DNA of 64,000 nucleotides from Mycobacterium senriense (GTDB lineage Bacteria; Actinomycetota; Actinomycetes; Mycobacteriales; Mycobacteriaceae), in assembly GCF_019668465.1 (NCBI RefSeq), contig NZ_AP024828.1, positions 558,001 to 622,000 on the forward strand, written 5' to 3'. The first letter of the stretch is position 1. Each line of letters begins with the position of its first letter. Below, piece by piece: positions 27,537 to 39,018 of this stretch. The position numbers and the translations under genes are program-made. A model generated the notes under the pieces. That model had not been told where the DNA came from. It did not search any database and saw only the letters and a list, made by a program, of their open reading frames with translations.

Positions 27537-28378
27537 TGAACACGACACCATCCTCCGCCTGGAGCGGTAGCACCTACGTCCTCGGCCACGCCGACGCGGA
27601 AGTGCAGCGGCTGCTCCTACAGGCCAGGCTGTATGACGACTACACCGAGCACGCGCTGCGACTCGCCGGGCTACGCCCGGGCATGCGGGTGCTCGACATC
27701 GGCAGCGGTCCCGGCGACGTGTCGTTCGTCGCCGCCCGCCTGGTCGGCCCAGCCGGGACCGTTCTGGGGGTGGACGCCGCACCCGAGATGATCGAGCTGG
27801 CCGACGCCCGCGCCGACGAAAAGGGCTTGACGGGAGTGCATTTCATGCACTCCGCGATCGACGCGATCACGCTGGACGAACCCGTGGACGCCGTCATCGG
27901 CCGGCTGATCCTGATGCACCTGCCCGACCCCGCCGCCACGCTGCGCTATCTCAGCTCGTTCGTGAACCCGGGCGGCATCCTCGCATTCTCCGAGAACGAC
28001 ATCACCGCGGCGCACGGCGTTCCGGACACGCCGCTGTTCCGGCGGGTGACGGGCGGGATCGTTCGCGCCTTCGAGGCCATGGGGCTGAGCCCGCGGTTCG
28101 GCACCACGCTGCACACGATCTTCGCCGACGCCGGCCTGGGCGCGCCGCGGCTGACCCTCGGCACGCCGATCGGCACGGCCGCCGACACCGACATCCTGGC
28201 CTACCTCGCGGAAGTCTGGCGGCTGGTGTCCCCCATCGCCGAACAAGGGGGCTTCGCCATCGATGAGCTCGCCGACATCGACGATTTCGTGCCGCGATTC
28301 CGTCAGGAGGCGCAGGCGGTCAACGCCCTCATCGCCATGCCTCCCATCATCACCGCATGGGCTCGGGTGCAGAAATGA
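27533..28378 (+). CDS. SAM-dependent methyltransferase (first of a tandem pair)
   Basis: A 281-residue class I methyltransferase. The SAM loop VLDIGSGPGDVSF lies near residue 50, motif II acidic GVDAAPEMIELA follows, and motif III is DAVIGRLILMHLPDP. It resembles ubiquinone/phenazine-type small-molecule C- or O-methyltransferases in layout, but the acceptor cannot be named. The start is the first ATG of ATGATG at 27533, which overlaps the preceding TGA. The stop at 28376-28378 overlaps the next start. It is unlike the following methyltransferase beyond the SAM fold, so the pair is not a recent duplication. Confidence 0.85.
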   Translation: MMNTTPSSAWSGSTYVLGHADAEVQRLLLQARLYDDYTEHALRLAGLRPGMRVLDIGSGPGDVSFVAARLVGPAGTVLGVDAAPEMIELADARADEKGLTGVHFMHSAIDAITLDEPVDAVIGRLILMHLPDPAATLRYLSSFVNPGGILAFSENDITAAHGVPDTPLFRRVTGGIVRAFEAMGLSPRFGTTLHTIFADAGLGAPRLTLGTPIGTAADTDILAYLAEVWRLVSPIAEQGGFAIDELADIDDFVPRFRQEAQAVNALIAMPPIITAWARVQK

Positions 28379-29187
28379 ACGACACAATCCAAACCCAGTA
28401 CTCGACCGGCCTGTCGCGGCGAAACATCGAGCGGGCGCTGGTCGCCGCCGGGAAAGACCTCGACCACCTGCAACCCGCCGACCTGGCGCCGCTGGAGGAC
28501 TTCCACACCATGGGCCGCATCGCCACCGCCCAGTTGCTGGAGCTGGCCGGAATCACCGGCGAAAGCCGGGTCCTCGACGCGGGCAGCGGGATCGGCGGCA
28601 CCACCCGCTACCTGGCCCACCACTACGGCGGTGCGGTCACCGCCGTCGACCTCACCGCCGAGTACTGCGACACCCACCGATGGCTCAATCACCTTGTCGG
28701 GCTCGATGATTCGATCACCGTCCGGCAGGGCGACGTCACTGCATTGCCGCTCCCCCACGGCTCCGTCGACGTGGTGGTCAGTCAGCACGTGCAGATGAAC
28801 GTGGCCGACAAGGCGCAGCTGTACGGCGAGGCTCGCCGCGTGCTCCCGCCCGGCGGCCGCCTTGCGCTGTGGGACTTGACCATTGGCGACGGTCGCGCAC
28901 TCGACTTCCCGTTGCCCTGGGCCGACGCACCCGCCAACAGTCATCTGGTAACCCCCGACGAGCTGCGCACCCTGGTCACCTCCGCGGGGTTCACGGTGCA
29001 GCACTGGAACGACCTCACCGAGACCGCGGGCTCGCTCATGCAGGCGTTGCTGGCGCAGCCGCCCCAACCACTGGGCCTGCACGCATTCGTCACCGACTTT
29101 GGCCGCAAGGCCGAAAACCTCAGCCGGGCGCTGGCCGATGGGAGATTGCGCGCGATCCAGGGCGTCGCGGCGGCGATCAACGGATGA
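28375..29187 (+). CDS. SAM-dependent methyltransferase (second of a tandem pair)
   Basis: A 270-residue class I methyltransferase. The N-terminal helices (YSTGLSRRNIERALVAAGKDLDHL) cap the active site. The SAM loop VLDAGSGIGGTTRYLA is at about residues 64-79, and TAVDLTAEYCDTHRWLN and VVVSQHVQMNVADKAQLYGEARRVL follow. This pattern resembles glycine/sarcosine N-methyltransferases and tocopherol-type methyltransferases. The ATG overlaps the preceding stop. It is the last gene of the four-gene operon; 75 bp separate it from the next start and no hairpin terminator was seen there. The substrate is unknown. Confidence 0.85.
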   Translation: MNDTIQTQYSTGLSRRNIERALVAAGKDLDHLQPADLAPLEDFHTMGRIATAQLLELAGITGESRVLDAGSGIGGTTRYLAHHYGGAVTAVDLTAEYCDTHRWLNHLVGLDDSITVRQGDVTALPLPHGSVDVVVSQHVQMNVADKAQLYGEARRVLPPGGRLALWDLTIGDGRALDFPLPWADAPANSHLVTPDELRTLVTSAGFTVQHWNDLTETAGSLMQALLAQPPQPLGLHAFVTDFGRKAENLSRALADGRLRAIQGVAAAING

Positions 29188-29262
29188 ACGCTTGGCGACA
29201 TACATGGCGGCGTGGTGGAGTGGGTATCGGTTAACCAGCCCCGAAACTAGAGAGGACCGCCG

Positions 29263-30012
29263 GTGAGCTCAGCGCTGGGTCTGCCAGAGAAAGTGCGTGC
29301 CTGTCTGTTCGACCTCGACGGCGTGCTCACCGACACCGCCAGCGTGCACACCAAAGCCTGGAAGGCCATGTTCGACGCCTACCTGTCGGACCGGGCCAAA
29401 CGCACCGGTGACAAGTTCGTCCCCTTCGACGAGGACGCGGATTACCGCGAATACGTCGACGGCAAGAAACGCGAGGACGGGGTCCGCTCGTTCTTGGAGA
29501 GCCGTGACATCCACCTGCCCGACGGCAGCCCCGACGATCCCGACGACGCCGAAACGGTCTACGGCCTGGGCAACCGCAAGAACGACATGTTCCAGAAGGT
29601 CCTGAAGGAGGACGGCGTCAAGGTCTTCGACGGTTCGCGCCGCTACCTCGAGGCCGTGTCGGCAGCGGGACTGGGCGCCGCCGTGGTGTCGTCGAGCGCC
29701 AACACCCGCGACGTTCTCGAGATCACCGGCCTAAACCGGTTCGTGCAGAAGCGGGTAGACGGCATCACCCTGCGTGACGAACACATCGCCGGCAAGCCCG
29801 CCCCCGACTCCTACCTGCGCGGGGCCCAGTTGCTCGACGTCCCCGCCGACGCGGCGGCGGTGTTCGAAGACGCGTTGTCCGGGGTGGCCGCGGGCCGGGC
29901 CGGTAACTTCGGTTTCGTGGTAGGTGTCGACCGGGTGGGCCAAGCCGAAGAGTTACGCAGTCACGGTGCCGACGTGGTGGTCAGCGACCTCGCCGAGCTG
30001 CTGCAGTCATGA
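29263..30012 (+). CDS. Beta-phosphoglucomutase-like HAD hydrolase (Rv3400 orthologue)
   Basis: A 249-residue HAD phosphomutase. The nucleophile/acid pair is in [12 protein letters not shown] (about residues 16-27). The helical cap follows, then motif II in [12 protein letters not shown], motif III Lys in [13 protein letters not shown] and motif IV in [14 protein letters not shown]. It is expected to interconvert beta-glucose 1-phosphate and glucose 6-phosphate. Its stop codon overlaps the start of the GH65 phosphorylase (ATGA at 30009-30012), whose product would be beta-glucose 1-phosphate, so the two form one pathway. It starts with GTG at 29263, with AGAGAGGA eight bases upstream. Confidence 0.9.
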   Translation: MSSALGLPEKVRACLFDLDGVLTDTASVHTKAWKAMFDAYLSDRAKRTGDKFVPFDEDADYREYVDGKKREDGVRSFLESRDIHLPDGSPDDPDDAETVYGLGNRKNDMFQKVLKEDGVKVFDGSRRYLEAVSAAGLGAAVVSSSANTRDVLEITGLNRFVQKRVDGITLRDEHIAGKPAPDSYLRGAQLLDVPADAAAVFEDALSGVAAGRAGNFGFVVGVDRVGQAEELRSHGADVVVSDLAELLQS

Positions 30013-32387
30013 TCACCGACGAAGCCTTCCCCGTTGATCCATGGCACGTGCGCGAAACCCAGCTTGATCTGAACCTGCTGGCGCAATCGGAATCCCTGTT
30101 CACCCTGTCCAACGGGCACATTGGGCTGCGCGGCAACCTCGACGAGGGCGAGCCGTACGGCCTGCCCGGCACCTACCTGAACTCCTTCTACGAGAAGCGG
30201 CCGCTGCCCTACGCAGAGGCCGGCTACGGCTACCCGGAAGCCGGCCAGACGCTGATCGACGTCACCAACGGCAAGATCATCCGGCTGCTGGTCGAGGACG
30301 AGCCGTTCGATGTCCGCTATGGCAAATTGATCTCCCACGAACGGGTTCTCGACCTGCGCGCCGGCACGATGACCCGCAGGGCGCACTGGAGCTCGCCCGC
30401 AGGCAAGCAGGTCAAGGTGACCTCGACCCGGCTGGTATCACTGGCCCAGCGCGGTCTCGCCGCCATCGAGTACTGCGTGGAGGCGCTCGAGGAGTTCGTC
30501 CGGGTGACGGTGCAGTCCGAACTGGTCACCAATGAGGACCAGCCGGAAACCTCCGGCGACCCGCGGGTGTCGGCCATCCTGGAGAACCCGCTCGACGAGG
30601 TCGACCACGAACACACCGATACCGGTGCGGTTCTCATGCACCGGACCCGCAGCAGTGCGCTGATGGTCGCCGCCGGCATGGATCACGAGGTCGATGTTCC
30701 CGGACGCGTCGAGGTCAGCACCGATGCGCGTGCCGATCTGGCGCGAACCACGGTGATCTGTGGACTGCGCGCCGGACAGCGGCTACGCATCGTCAAATAC
30801 TTGGCGTACGGCTGGTCGAGCATGCGCTCGCGTCCGGCACTGCGCGACCAGGTGGCCGCGGCGCTGCACAGCGGCCGTTACAGCGGGTGGCAGGGGTTGC
30901 TGGATGCGCAGCGGGCCTATCTCGACAACTTCTGGGATTGCGCCGACGTCGAGGTCGAGGGCGACCCGGAATCCCAGCAAGCCGTGCGGTTCGGGCTCTT
31001 CCACCTGCTGCAGGCCAGCGCTCGCGCCGAACGTCGCGCGATCGCCGCCAAGGGGTTGACCGGTACCGGCTACGACGGCCACGCCTTTTGGGACACCGAG
31101 GGCTATGTGTTGCCGGTGCTGACCTACACGGCGCCGCACACGGTGGCCGACGCGCTGCGGTGGCGGGCGTCCACCCTGGATTTGGCCAGGGAGCGGGCGG
31201 CCGAATTGGGCCTGGAGGGCGCCGCGTTCCCCTGGCGCACCATCCGCGGGCAGGAATGCTCGGCCTACTGGCCGGCCGGCACGGCGGCCTTCCACATCAA
31301 CGCAGACATCGCGATGGCCTTCGAGCGCTACCGCGTCGTCACGGGAGACGACGACTTGGAAGCCGATTGCGGCGTGGAGGTTCTGGTCGAGACCGCCCGG
31401 CTCTGGGTGTCGCTCGGGCATCACGACCGCCATGGCGTCTGGCATCTGGACGGCGTGACCGGCCCCGACGAGTACACCGCGATCGTGCGCGACAACGTCT
31501 TCACCAATCTGATGGCCGCGCACAATCTGCGTATCGCCGCCGAGGCCTGCAATCGGCACCCCGAGGTGGCAAAGGCGATGGGGGTGACCACCGAGGAGCA
31601 GGCCGCCTGGCGCGATGCGGCCGATCGTGCCAACATCCCCTACGACGACGGCCTGGGGGTCCATCAGCAGTGTGAAGGCTTCACCACGTTGGCGGAGTGG
31701 GACTTTAAGGAGAACCACGCCTACCCGTTGCTGCTGCACGACCCATACGTGCGCCTGTACCCCGCGCAGGTGATCAAGCAGGCCGACCTGGTGCTGGCGA
31801 TGCATTGGCAGAGCCACGCATTCACGCCCGAAGAGAAGGCCCGCAACGTCGACTACTACGAACCGCGCATGGTGCGCGACTCGTCGCTGTCGGCCTGTAC
31901 GCAGGCGGTGATGTGCGCCGAGGTCGGGCATCTGGAGCTGGCCCACGACTACGCGTACGAGGCCGCCCTGATCGATCTGCGCGACCTGCACCACAACACC
32001 CGCGACGGCCTGCACATGGCCTCGTTGGCCGGCGCCTGGACGGCGCTGGTGGCCGGGTTCGGCGGCCTGCGCGACGACGAGGGCATCCTGTCGCTGGATC
32101 CCCAACTGCCCGACGGCATTTCGCGGCTACGGTTCCGGCTGCGGTGGCGGGACTTCCGGGTCACCGTCGACGTCAACCACGACGAGGTCACCTACACGCT
32201 GCGCGATGGACCCGGGGGCGAGCTGACAATCCGGCATTCGGGCGACGAGCTGGTGCTGAGCACTGACTCACCGACAACCATCGAGGTGCGTCCGCGCAAA
32301 CCTTTACTGTCGCCACCGCGCCAACCGGCGGGTCGCGAACCGCTGCACCGCCGGGCCTTGATCGCGGAATCCGCTCAGAATCAGTGA
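30009..32387 (+). CDS. GH65 family disaccharide phosphorylase (Rv3401 orthologue)
   Basis: A 792-residue glycoside hydrolase family 65 enzyme of the trehalose/kojibiose/maltose phosphorylase type. It has the N-terminal beta-sandwich ([13 protein letters not shown]), a linker, and the (alpha/alpha)6 barrel with [16 protein letters not shown]. The catalytic acid Glu is in [20 protein letters not shown] near residue 487, and the phosphate-binding region is around [11 protein letters not shown]. The C-terminal beta-sheet domain ends in a Pro/Arg-rich tail. It phosphorolyses a glucose disaccharide to beta-glucose 1-phosphate for the coupled mutase. The exact disaccharide is not decidable. The last 7 bp overlap the convergent TetR gene. 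Confidence 0.9.
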   Translation: MITDEAFPVDPWHVRETQLDLNLLAQSESLFTLSNGHIGLRGNLDEGEPYGLPGTYLNSFYEKRPLPYAEAGYGYPEAGQTLIDVTNGKIIRLLVEDEPFDVRYGKLISHERVLDLRAGTMTRRAHWSSPAGKQVKVTSTRLVSLAQRGLAAIEYCVEALEEFVRVTVQSELVTNEDQPETSGDPRVSAILENPLDEVDHEHTDTGAVLMHRTRSSALMVAAGMDHEVDVPGRVEVSTDARADLARTTVICGLRAGQRLRIVKYLAYGWSSMRSRPALRDQVAAALHSGRYSGWQGLLDAQRAYLDNFWDCADVEVEGDPESQQAVRFGLFHLLQASARAERRAIAAKGLTGTGYDGHAFWDTEGYVLPVLTYTAPHTVADALRWRASTLDLARERAAELGLEGAAFPWRTIRGQECSAYWPAGTAAFHINADIAMAFERYRVVTGDDDLEADCGVEVLVETARLWVSLGHHDRHGVWHLDGVTGPDEYTAIVRDNVFTNLMAAHNLRIAAEACNRHPEVAKAMGVTTEEQAAWRDAADRANIPYDDGLGVHQQCEGFTTLAEWDFKENHAYPLLLHDPYVRLYPAQVIKQADLVLAMHWQSHAFTPEEKARNVDYYEPRMVRDSSLSACTQAVMCAEVGHLELAHDYAYEAALIDLRDLHHNTRDGLHMASLAGAWTALVAGFGGLRDDEGILSLDPQLPDGISRLRFRLRWRDFRVTVDVNHDEVTYTLRDGPGGELTIRHSGDELVLSTDSPTTIEVRPRKPLLSPPRQPAGREPLHRRALIAESAQNQ

Positions 32388-32956
32388 GGGTCGGCGGGCC
32401 CGAGAATCCGCTGAACCTCGGCGCCGACCGCCTCGCGTATCTCGTCATCCGTCAGGTCTTCGATCCCTGTGGCAGAGCGCAGGATTGGCGCGAACAGCCG
32501 CCAACCGAATTGCAGGGCAAGGGCATTGGCGACCGCGAGCCGGGCCTTGACCTCGTCGTCGTACAGCGGCCGCACCCCGTCGAGCAGCGTCGCGATGTTG
32601 GGAAAGCGCTTCTGTAGCTGGCCGGCCGGATAGCCGTCGAGGACGGTGCGGGCCATCACCCGCATCTGCCGGTCCAGGGAACTCTGCAGCACCGCCGCCG
32701 GCGCATCGGTGCCCAGCAGTGCGCTCAGGTCGGCGCCGAGGTGGTCGAGCACCGCGCCGACCAATTGCTCCTTGGTGCCGAAGTGGCGGAACACCAGTCC
32801 GTGGTTGACGTTGGATCGCGCGGCGATGTCGCGGATGGACGTCGCGGCCGGACCGCGCTCGGCGAACAGGTCGGTGGCGGCCTCCAGGATCGCCGCGGCC
32901 ACTTCCGCGCGCCCGGTGGGCACTTTCCCGCGGCCCGTTGCGGAAGTTGTAGTCAT
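32381..32956 (-). CDS. TetR-family repressor (Rv3405c orthologue)
   Basis: A 191-residue repressor. The helix-turn-helix is in TSIRDIAARSNVNHGLVFRHFGTKEQL (about residues 40-65), followed by an all-helical ligand domain. It is divergent from the alkylsulfatase-like dioxygenase gene. Two perfect palindromes occupy the shared 61-bp region, one of them covering its own start codon, so autorepression and control of the dioxygenase are both likely. In M. tuberculosis I recall Rv3405c as repressor of Rv3406, with loss-of-function mutations raising Rv3406. The start is the ATG at 32956. The inducer is unknown. Confidence 0.92.
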   Translation of the reverse strand: MTTTSATGRGKVPTGRAEVAAAILEAATDLFAERGPAATSIRDIAARSNVNHGLVFRHFGTKEQLVGAVLDHLGADLSALLGTDAPAAVLQSSLDRQMRVMARTVLDGYPAGQLQKRFPNIATLLDGVRPLYDDEVKARLAVANALALQFGWRLFAPILRSATGIEDLTDDEIREAVGAEVQRILGPADPH

Positions 32957-32965
32957 CTGACTACA
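32948..32965. promoter_or_regulatory. TetR operator 1 (perfect 18-bp palindrome)
   Basis: TGTAGTCA-N2-TGACTACA with both 8-bp arms exact. It spans the ATG of the TetR gene (32954-32956), so bound repressor would also block initiation of its own transcript or ribosome access. It lies 8 bp from operator 2. Confidence 0.88.
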
Positions 32966-32973
32966 CTACCAAA

Positions 32974-32991
32974 TGTAGTCAGTTGACTACA
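32974..32991. promoter_or_regulatory. TetR operator 2 (perfect 18-bp palindrome)
   Basis: A second TGTAGTCA-N2-TGACTACA palindrome, identical in its arms to operator 1. It is centred 26 bp away (about two and a half helical turns) and 26 bp before the dioxygenase start. The outer arms of the two operators also form an inverted repeat across the 8-bp spacer. Confidence 0.88.
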
Positions 32992-33017
32992 CCCGTTTTG
33001 AGCCAAGGAAGATGAAA

Positions 33018-33920
33018 ATGACAGGTCAGATAACCGTCACCAAGCTGGGCAGCCGGATCGGCGCGCGGGTGGACGGGGTCCGCCTCGGCGGCGACCTCGA
33101 CGAGGACGCGGTCGAGAAGATTCGCCGGGCGCTGTTGGCCCACCGGGTGATCTTCTTCCGTCACCAGCACCACCTCGACGACGAGCAGCAGCTCGCGTTC
33201 GCCGAGCTGCTGGGCACGCCGATCGGCCACCCGGCCGCCGGCGCGCTGGCCGGCAGGCACGTCCCGGTAATCACCCCGATCGACTCCGAATACGGCAAGG
33301 CGAACCGCTGGCACACCGACGTGACGTTCGCCGCCAACTATCCGGCGGCGTCGATCCTGCGCGCGGTCACGCTGCCGACGTATGGCGGATCGACGCTGTG
33401 GGCGTCGACCGTGGCGGCCTATGACCACCTGCCCGAGCCGCTCAAATGTCTGGTGGAAAACCTCTGGGCCCTGCACACCAACCGCTACGACTACGTGGCG
33501 GGCGAAGCGTCGGGGGCGATGAGCGACACGCAGCGGTCGTTTCGGCAGGCGTTTGAAAAGCCGGACTTTCGCACCGAGCATCCCGTGGTGCGGGTGCATC
33601 CGGAGACCGGTGAGCGCACCCTGCTGGCCGGTGACTTCGTGCGCGGCTTCGTCGGCCTGGACAGCCACGAGTCCAGCGCCCTGCTGGAACTGCTGCAGCG
33701 CCGAATCACCTTGCCGGAGAACACCATTTGCTGGAACTGGGCCCACGGTGACGTCGCGATCTGGGACAACCGCGCAACCCAGCACCGGGCGATCGACGAC
33801 TACGACGACCAGCCCCGGCTGATGCACCGCATCACCCTGATGGGCGACGTGCCGGTCAATGTGCGCGGCGAGCGCAGCCGGGTGGTCAGCGGCGCACCGC
33901 TGGGGGCGCTCGCGAGCTAA
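33018..33920 (+). CDS. Fe(II)/2-oxoglutarate-dependent alkyl sulfatase, TauD family (Rv3406 orthologue)
   Basis: A 300-residue TauD/AtsK-type dioxygenase that oxidatively cleaves alkyl sulfates, releasing sulfite. The metal motif HxD is in RWHTDVTF (about residues 95-102), the distal His is in [12 protein letters not shown], and the 2-oxoglutarate-binding Arg is in [11 protein letters not shown]. It closely follows the M. tuberculosis Rv3406 I recall. The ATG at 33018 ([11 protein letters not shown]) is chosen. AAGGA lies eight bases upstream, whereas the ATG at 33012 would leave only two. The M. tuberculosis enzyme is also known to inactivate carboxyquinoxaline-type DprE1 inhibitors. The stop overlaps the choD stop region on the other strand. 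Confidence 0.93.
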   Translation: MTGQITVTKLGSRIGARVDGVRLGGDLDEDAVEKIRRALLAHRVIFFRHQHHLDDEQQLAFAELLGTPIGHPAAGALAGRHVPVITPIDSEYGKANRWHTDVTFAANYPAASILRAVTLPTYGGSTLWASTVAAYDHLPEPLKCLVENLWALHTNRYDYVAGEASGAMSDTQRSFRQAFEKPDFRTEHPVVRVHPETGERTLLAGDFVRGFVGLDSHESSALLELLQRRITLPENTICWNWAHGDVAIWDNRATQHRAIDDYDDQPRLMHRITLMGDVPVNVRGERSRVVSGAPLGALAS

Positions 33921-35662
33921 CTGGCGTCGGCGGTGGAGCTTATGTGATTGCTCGGCAACCAGCGCAGCGCGCCGGGCGCCTCGGCCGGCACCACGGGCGC
34001 CTTGGGCGCGATCGGCTCCAGCCGGCGATACGGCTCGCCCTGCATCGGGCGCTGGTCGTTCTCGCCGATGTTCGGCCACAACGAGGCGGCCCGCTCGGCC
34101 TGGGCGGTAATTGACAACGAGGGGTTGACGCCCAGGTTCGCCGAGATCGCCGCGCCGTCGACCACGAACAGCGTCGGGTAGCCGTAGACCCGGTGGTAGG
34201 GGTCGATGACGCCGTGGTCGGCGTTGTCACCGATCACCGCACCGCCGAGGAAATGCGCGGTCAGCGGCATATTGAACAGTTCGCCCCAAGTTCCGCCGGC
34301 CACGGCGTCGATCTTTTCGGCGATGCGACGGGTGACCTGGTTGCCGACCGGTATCCAGCTCGGGTTCGGCTCGCCGTGTCCCTGCTTGCTGGTGTACCAG
34401 CGGATGCCCAGCTTGCCGCGCTTGGTGTAGGTGGTGATGGAATTGTCCAGGTGCTGCATGACCAGGGCGATCAGCGTGCGTTCGCTCCACTGGCGGGTGT
34501 TGAGCAACCGCATCATGCGACGCGGATCGTCGCGAGCCTGGTCCAACAGCTGCTTCCAGCGCGGCACGTCGGTGCCCTCGGGGCCGGTCCCGTCGGTCAT
34601 CAGCGTCTGCAGCAGCCCCATCGCGTTGGAGCCCTTGGCGTAACGGACGGGTTCTATGTGGGTGTCGGACGTCGGGTGGATCGACGACGTGATCGCCACC
34701 CCGTGCGTCAGGTCGAGGTTCGGGTCGACCTCGAGCTTCCCGGCGCCGACGATGGACTCGGAGTTGGTGCGGGTCAGCACGCCGAGCCGGTCGGATAGGC
34801 GCGGCAGCTTGCCCCGGTCGCGCATGTTGAACAGCAGATGCTGCGTCCCCCACGTGCCAGCGGCCAGGATGAGGTGCTCGGCGGTGTAGGTGCGCCGGTC
34901 GCGGCGCAGCCAGCTGCCGGTGCGGACGGTACGCACCTCCCACATCCCGTCGGGACGCTGCTCGAACCCCTTCACCGTGGTCATCGGAACCACCTCTGCA
35001 CCGTTCGCTTCCGCGAGGCCCAGATAGTTCTTCACCAGGGTGTTTTTGGCGCCATACCGGCAGCCCGTCATGCAACCGCCGCACTCCAGGCATCCAGTGC
35101 GCTCCGGCCCCGCGCCCCCGAAGTACGGGTCGGGCACGGTCTTGCCCGGAGTCTTGGTGCCGTCGGGGCCGAAGAACACCCCGACCGGCGTCGGCACGAA
35201 GGTGTCTCCGCAACCCATGTCGTCGGCCACCTCTTTGACGATCCGGTCGGCGTCGGTGAAGGTCGGGTTCTCCACCACTCCGAGCATCCGCTTGGCCTGC
35301 TCGTAGTGCGGCATCAGCTCGTCGCGCCAGTCGGTGATGTGCTTCCACTGCGGATCGTTGAAGAACGGGTCCGGCGGGACGTACAGCGTGTTGGCGTAGT
35401 TCAGCGAACCGCCACCCACCCCGGCGCCGGCCAGGATCAACACATTCTTCAGCGGATGGATGCGCTGGATGCCGTAGCAACCCAGCTTCGGCGCCCACAA
35501 AAACTTACGCAGATCCCAGGACGTCTCGGCGAAATCCTCGTCGGAGTACCGCCGCCCGGCCTCCAATACGCCGACGCGGTAGCCCTTTTCGGTCAGGCGC
35601 AGCGCGCTGACGCTTCCCCCGAAACCCGAACCGATGATCAGCACGTCGTAATCCGGCTTCAT
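33917..35662 (-). CDS. choD: ChoD-like GMC flavoprotein (cholesterol oxidase-type)
   Basis: A 581-residue GMC oxidoreductase, orthologue of Rv3409c. The FAD dinucleotide motif is [19 protein letters not shown] at residues 9-27. [15 protein letters not shown] is the second FAD contact, and [35 protein letters not shown] is the C-terminal GMC block, with [17 protein letters not shown] closing the FAD site. It carries a compact cysteine cluster [14 protein letters not shown] near residue 194, a C-x2-C-x2-C-x3-C spacing typical of iron-sulphur ligands. That cluster is absent from classical Streptomyces cholesterol oxidase as I recall it. It is usually named a 3-beta-hydroxysteroid oxidase, though steroid activity in mycobacteria has been questioned. 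The start is the ATG at 35662. Confidence 0.9.
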   Translation of the reverse strand: MKPDYDVLIIGSGFGGSVSALRLTEKGYRVGVLEAGRRYSDEDFAETSWDLRKFLWAPKLGCYGIQRIHPLKNVLILAGAGVGGGSLNYANTLYVPPDPFFNDPQWKHITDWRDELMPHYEQAKRMLGVVENPTFTDADRIVKEVADDMGCGDTFVPTPVGVFFGPDGTKTPGKTVPDPYFGGAGPERTGCLECGGCMTGCRYGAKNTLVKNYLGLAEANGAEVVPMTTVKGFEQRPDGMWEVRTVRTGSWLRRDRRTYTAEHLILAAGTWGTQHLLFNMRDRGKLPRLSDRLGVLTRTNSESIVGAGKLEVDPNLDLTHGVAITSSIHPTSDTHIEPVRYAKGSNAMGLLQTLMTDGTGPEGTDVPRWKQLLDQARDDPRRMMRLLNTRQWSERTLIALVMQHLDNSITTYTKRGKLGIRWYTSKQGHGEPNPSWIPVGNQVTRRIAEKIDAVAGGTWGELFNMPLTAHFLGGAVIGDNADHGVIDPYHRVYGYPTLFVVDGAAISANLGVNPSLSITAQAERAASLWPNIGENDQRPMQGEPYRRLEPIAPKAPVVPAEAPGALRWLPSNHISSTADAS

Positions 35663-35710
35663 CGCACCAGTATGGCCGTACCCACGGGTAACAAGCCAAC
35701 TGCCTCCGGG

Positions 35711-36838
35711 TTAGCTGCCCACGGTCAGGCCGACCTTCTGGAACTCCTTGAGGTCGCAATAGCCGGCCTTGGCCATCGACCGGCGCAGCCCGCCGACCAG
35801 GTTGAGGCTGCCGAACGGGTCGTCGGACGGGCCGTTGAGCACCTGGTGCAGCGGCGGGCGCTCCCCGACGGCGATCTGCAGCAGGGCGCCGCGCGGCAGC
35901 GACGGGTGTGCCGCGGCGGCCGGCCAGAACCATCCCTCGCCCATCGCTTCGGCGGACTCGGCGAGCGGCGTGCCCAGCACCACCGCGTCGGCGCCGCAGG
36001 CGATCGCCTTCGCCAGCTCGCCGGAGGTGTGGATGTCGCCATCGGCCAGCACGTGCACGTAGCGGCCGCCGGTCTCGTCGAGGTACTCGCGCCGCGCGGC
36101 GGCGGCGTCGGCGATCGCGGTGGCCATCGGCACGCTGATGCCCAGCACCTCGTCGCTGGTGGTCACTCCCCTCGTGGCGCCGTAGCCGACGATGACGCCG
36201 GCGGCACCGGTGCGCATCAGGTGCAGCGCGGTGCGGTGGTCTTGGACGCCGCCGGCGACCACCGGCACGTCGAGCTCGGAGATGAAGGTCTTGAGATTGA
36301 GCGGTTCCCCGTCGCTGGCCACCCGCTCGGCCGAGACGATGGTGCCCTGGATGACCAGCAGGTCGATGCCGGCCTGCACCAGCACCGGCGTCAGCGCCTG
36401 GGCGTTCTGCGGGCTGACCCGCACGGCGGTGGTGACCCCGGCCTCCCGGATCCGGGCGACCGCGGAGCCCAGCAGGTCCGGGTTGAGCGGGGCCGCGTGG
36501 AACTCCTGCAGCAGCCGGATCGCCGCCGACGGCTCGGGCTCCTTGCTGGCGGCCTCGACCAACTGCGCGATCTTGGACTCGACGTCGGCGTGCCGCCCGA
36601 TCAGCCCCTCGCCGTTGAGCACGCCCAGGCCGCCGAGCTTGCCGAGCTCGATCGCGAACTCCGGCGACACCAGGGCATCGGTCGGATGCGCCAGCACCGG
36701 GATCTCGAACCGATAGGCGTCCAGCTGCCAGGCGGTCGACACGTCCTGCGACGAGCGGGTGCGCCGGGAGGCCACGATGCTGACTTCGCTCAGTTCATAG
36801 CTGCGACGGGCGACGCGGCCCATCCCGATCTCGACCAT
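35711..36838 (-). CDS. guaB3: GuaB3, IMP dehydrogenase-family protein without CBS domains
   Basis: A 375-residue (beta/alpha)8 barrel of the IMPDH/GMPR superfamily, same length as M. tuberculosis GuaB3 (Rv3410c) in memory. FEIPVLAHPTDALVSPEFAIE marks the N-terminal barrel, VVAGGVQDHRTALHLMRTGAAGVIVG the phosphate-binding region and GADAVVLGTPLAESAEA the later barrel. It lacks the CBS pair seen in guaB2, and the usual IMPDH catalytic Cys loop (GSICTTR) is not recognisable, so ordinary IMP oxidation is doubtful. It follows guaB2 after 7 bp on the same strand and is presumably co-transcribed. The start is at 36838. Confidence 0.92.
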   Translation of the reverse strand: MVEIGMGRVARRSYELSEVSIVASRRTRSSQDVSTAWQLDAYRFEIPVLAHPTDALVSPEFAIELGKLGGLGVLNGEGLIGRHADVESKIAQLVEAASKEPEPSAAIRLLQEFHAAPLNPDLLGSAVARIREAGVTTAVRVSPQNAQALTPVLVQAGIDLLVIQGTIVSAERVASDGEPLNLKTFISELDVPVVAGGVQDHRTALHLMRTGAAGVIVGYGATRGVTTSDEVLGISVPMATAIADAAAARREYLDETGGRYVHVLADGDIHTSGELAKAIACGADAVVLGTPLAESAEAMGEGWFWPAAAAHPSLPRGALLQIAVGERPPLHQVLNGPSDDPFGSLNLVGGLRRSMAKAGYCDLKEFQKVGLTVGS

Positions 36839-36845
36839 CTGGGCC

Positions 36846-38594
<1,749 letters not shown>

Positions 38595-38603
38595 CTAGAG
38601 GGC

Positions 38604-39017
38604 GTGCGCGACCACCTCCCACCGGGTTTGCCGCCCGACCCTTTCGCCGACGACCCCTGTGATCCGTCGGCGGCACTGGAAGCCGTCGAGCCGGGCCAGC
38701 CCCTGGATCAGCAAGAGCGGATGGCCGTCGAGGCCGACCTCGCCGATCTGGCCGTGTACGAAGCGCTGCTGGCGCACAAGGGTATTCGCGGACTCGTGGT
38801 GTGCTGCGACGAATGTCAGCAGGATCACTACCACGACTGGGACATGCTGCGGGCCAACCTGCTGCAGCTGCTGATCGACGGCACCGTGCGTCCGCACGAG
38901 CCCGCCTATGACCCCGAGCCGGATGCCTACGTCACGTGGGATTACTGCCGGGGCTACGCCGACGCCTCGCTCAACGAAGCGACGTCGGACGCCGACGGTT
39001 TCCACCGCCGGCACTGA
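38604..39017 (+). CDS. DUF5319 family protein (Rv3412 orthologue)
   Basis: A 137-residue acidic cytosolic protein found across mycobacteria at this position. Conserved features are the N-terminal PDPFADDPCDP, an acidic Ala/Glu-rich helix, the cysteine-histidine stretch VVCCDECQQDHYHDWDMLRANL (two CxxC-like Cys near residues 68-72 plus three His) and YVTWDYCRGYADA. The Cys/His grouping could bind a metal, which is inference. The GTG at 38604 has TAGAGGG just upstream; the frame is open further 5' but without conservation. It converges on rsdA one base apart. Function unknown. Confidence 0.88.
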   Translation: MRDHLPPGLPPDPFADDPCDPSAALEAVEPGQPLDQQERMAVEADLADLAVYEALLAHKGIRGLVVCCDECQQDHYHDWDMLRANLLQLLIDGTVRPHEPAYDPEPDAYVTWDYCRGYADASLNEATSDADGFHRRH

Positions 39018-39018
39018 T

